From positions 18,286,403 through 18,350,402 of the forward strand of contig NC_079898.1 in the NCBI RefSeq assembly GCF_024868665.1: 64,000 nucleotides of DNA, in the 5' to 3' direction. Source of the DNA: Triplophysa rosa. Lineage: Eukaryota > Chordata > Actinopteri > Cypriniformes > Nemacheilidae. The notes beneath the pieces are model-generated. The model was not told where the DNA came from. It ran no database searches and saw only the letters and a program-made list of their open reading frames with translations. Position numbers and translations under genes: made by a program. Below, piece by piece: positions 62,081 through 64,000 of the stretch (within the stretch, counting starts at the first letter, position 1; each line of letters opens with the position of its first letter).

Positions 62081-64000
62081 ATGGATATGAAAGTAATCGT
62101 AGTTTTCGCTCTGATGGCGGTCTTCATTCATGCCCCCATATCAAATGGTGAGTTTTCGTTTAATTTAGCTACTTTACAACTGCTTACAATATTCTACATT
62201 GTGCATGACGCTTGTGTTTTCTGCTCAATATCTGAGGACGATGCAATGCATTTATAATAGAAAATCTTTAAAAATGTTAAAATTGTTTAAAGTTTACTTT
62301 TCTGGTGCGCACCTGTATAGGATATGTAACGCATTTTAAAGGATAGTAAATGCATATTTCGTTGCGTTTTATGAATGTCAATTTGCTTTGTGTAGTCTTT
62401 TCATTTCGTAACCAGACAAAACTACCACATGTTGCTAAATATAACTTTTCACTCGTTATACTTTAACACGTGTTAGTGCATTATACGCATAAACGCATTT
62501 TTCAAACGTCACTTTTCCCAAGCCAAGTGTAAAGACAAGAGACTGACACGCACCGTGCGCTCAGGAGAGCAGGAATTCCACGACCATGGCGTTGATTAAT
62601 GTGTGTATTTGTCGCCCGCTTTGTTTTCTCATAATGACCCACAAATGAGAGAATAAAACAAAAGCGCAGAGATAGCGCCAGCCTTACTTCAATCGCGCCG
62701 GTGCGCGCGGCTCTATCTATGGCTCGCGCGTTTACATGACAATGAGAATAGATTACTAGAGATGTCATTAGCATTTTACAAGTGGACTAACGTGGATAGA
62801 GGTCCGTTAAGTCGCAGGTACTTCACACCTCTTGAGTCTTGTGAGTGGGCAATGTCCGTTAAAGGCTGTGCGTACGTGCGCCGCGCAGTCTTCTCATACA
62901 ATGTAAAGCTGCTCGAGCTGTGAAGTCTCCGCTTCCTTGAGCGCGTAACAGGTTTGGGGCAAATGGAGCGGTGTGATGCACTGCAATCTAATCGCTTGAT
63001 TGCAAGAATGTTAAAGTATGCTGGAGTAGCTGCACATTTGCGTAGGACTATATACACGTTTAATTTCATCCAACACACAATTGCAGACGTTAAGAAAGTC
63101 AAATTCCTTGGGAGCGTAAAGCATGAGTGCATGAGAAATGTCTCTTTAATTGTATGACTAAATGCAGGATTATAAATGCATGATTACTCAAAATAAAATA
63201 TCACACCCAACAACCAAGATTTTAACTTAAAGGTAGGCTACTATATTATAAAAATTATGAACAATGAAAATTAAAACACATTACAAATGTATATTAAAAT
63301 TGTGGTTTGTGGAGTCGTATTCTGCCAATATCTTGTTTATATCGACTTTCAAAATTGAATCTAATTTTTCAGTTTTCCTAAAATACTCAATTGGAGCACA
63401 AGCACGCTTAATGTGTCCTATAATTTTGCTGACTGTTTCCAAAGAGTGTAGCAACAGTGAGTTTACACAGCAAGAGCCAAGATTACGTAATCTTGAATAT
63501 TAGACAAAATCTTTTAAGTTTCGCTTTTAGTCAAGAGTGCTGTGAGGTCAGGATTAAAGCACAGAAATGTCCATTTTTTATTTCATTTTATTTATATAGC
63601 GCATTCACAATTTCCCACAGTTGCAAAACACAGCAAAATCGCCAGTGTTAAAAAGGGTCAAATTAACTCTCACAGTGTTTATATAATCCACACTTTGAGA
63701 GTGTGGATTATATATACACTGTGAGTGTTAATTTGACTTTTTTTAACACTGGCGATTTTACTGTGTACATGCATTTAGGAAAGAGTGTTTTAGCTTTGTA
63801 CACTTTGTAATCAAACATAACAAAAATTATGACTCATGTCAAATAAATGAATCATGTCAACAGTTTAACTCAGATACTCTGTCTTTTTTCCTCGGCAGCC
63901 AAGCCTATCAGCCTGGTGGAGAGATGCTGGTGCCGTTCTACAGTCAACACAGTCCCTCAGAGGAACATTCGTGAGCTCAAGTTCCTGCACACACCAAACT
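62081..64000 (+). CDS. cxcl12: Stromal cell-derived factor 1 (CXCL12), partial
   Basis: Secreted homeostatic chemokine, ligand of CXCR4 and ACKR3, which guides germ cells, lateral line, vessels and leukocytes. Exon 1 is 62081-62147 and encodes the signal peptide (MDMKVIVVFALMAVFIHAPI, then SNA across the junction). Exon 2 begins at 63899 after the acceptor TTCCTCGGCAG and runs off the window. The mature N terminus KPISLVERCWCRSTVNTVPQ has the CXC pair as CWC and no ELR. RNIRELKFLHTPN follows, typical of fish Cxcl12. The first-intron phase matches the family. The third and fourth cysteines and the C-terminal helix lie beyond 64000. The signal peptide resembles zebrafish Cxcl12a more than Cxcl12b as I remember them, but I would not fix the paralog on that. 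Confidence 0.93.
62148..63898 (+). other. cxcl12 intron 1
   Basis: A 1.75-kb intron holding a CpG-rich block (about 62520-62960) and a hairpin MITE (63628-63766) that ends 132 bp before exon 2. No additional exon seen; minus-strand frames over the CpG-rich block lack motifs. Confidence 0.8.
63628..63766. mobile_element. Hairpin MITE, copy 3, in cxcl12 intron 1
   Basis: Left arm CACAGCAAAATCGCCAGTGT, right end CACTGGCGATTTTACTGTGT. The arms pair over about 63 bp around a short loop (CTTTGAGAGTG). It differs from copy 2 (57093-57225) at only a few positions, so both look recent. Confidence 0.9.

Noticed and set aside
50091..63766. The three repeated palindromes as a CRISPR array
   Set aside because: They are 6-7 kb apart in a vertebrate genome, with no regular spacers; they are dispersed hairpin MITEs.

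Overview
This window is nuclear DNA of a ray-finned fish, most probably a cyprinid (carp or zebrafish relatives). The genes are split into short exons with GT/AG introns, the non-coding DNA is AT-rich, and many copies are present of a foldback repeat family typical of cyprinid genomes (ends close to AAGGGATAGTTCACCCAAAA). I assembled gene models by hand from splice sites and reading phase. All of them are protein-coding and the exon phases agree throughout.

Layout. (1) 117-4144, minus: a peroxisomal polyamine oxidase gene (paox-like); six exons are visible and the last lies off the left edge. (2) 4145-7357: intergenic, filled with a LINE tail and two nested DNA transposons. (3) 7358-19805, minus: rassf4, ten coding exons that sum to 323 codons. 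An untranslated first exon and promoter probably sit at about 25.49-25.75 kb. (4) 15.58-16.39 kb, plus: depp1, nested antisense in a rassf4 intron, with TATA box, 5' UTR intron and poly(A) signal. (5) 20723-21511 and 22587-24446, plus: two tandem non-ELR CXC chemokine genes, which would lie inside the rassf4 first intron. (6) 27343-30412, minus: tmem72, five exons, complete. (7) 30.4-62.0 kb: a gene desert of about 31 kb with transposon remnants and several low-repeat, GC-richer blocks that could be enhancers. (8) 62081 onward, plus: cxcl12 exon 1, and exon 2 running off the right edge.

The set rassf4, depp1, tmem72 and cxcl12 matches the human 10q11.21 neighbourhood, including depp1 nested antisense in rassf4. 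The chemokine pair between rassf4 and tmem72 is not part of the human block as I know it. It is the most distinctive content here: the two paralogs share two extra C-terminal cysteines, and the first has NF-kB-type sites just upstream of its start.

Mobile DNA is rich: a solo LTR with a perfect 5-bp target duplication, two hAT-like elements with 8-bp duplications, TTAA-flanked elements, a tRNA-derived SINE nested in a foldback element, and three near-identical hairpin elements, one of them in cxcl12 intron 1 close to the exon 2 acceptor. I found no RNA gene, no CRISPR array and nothing that looks like a wholly new system.
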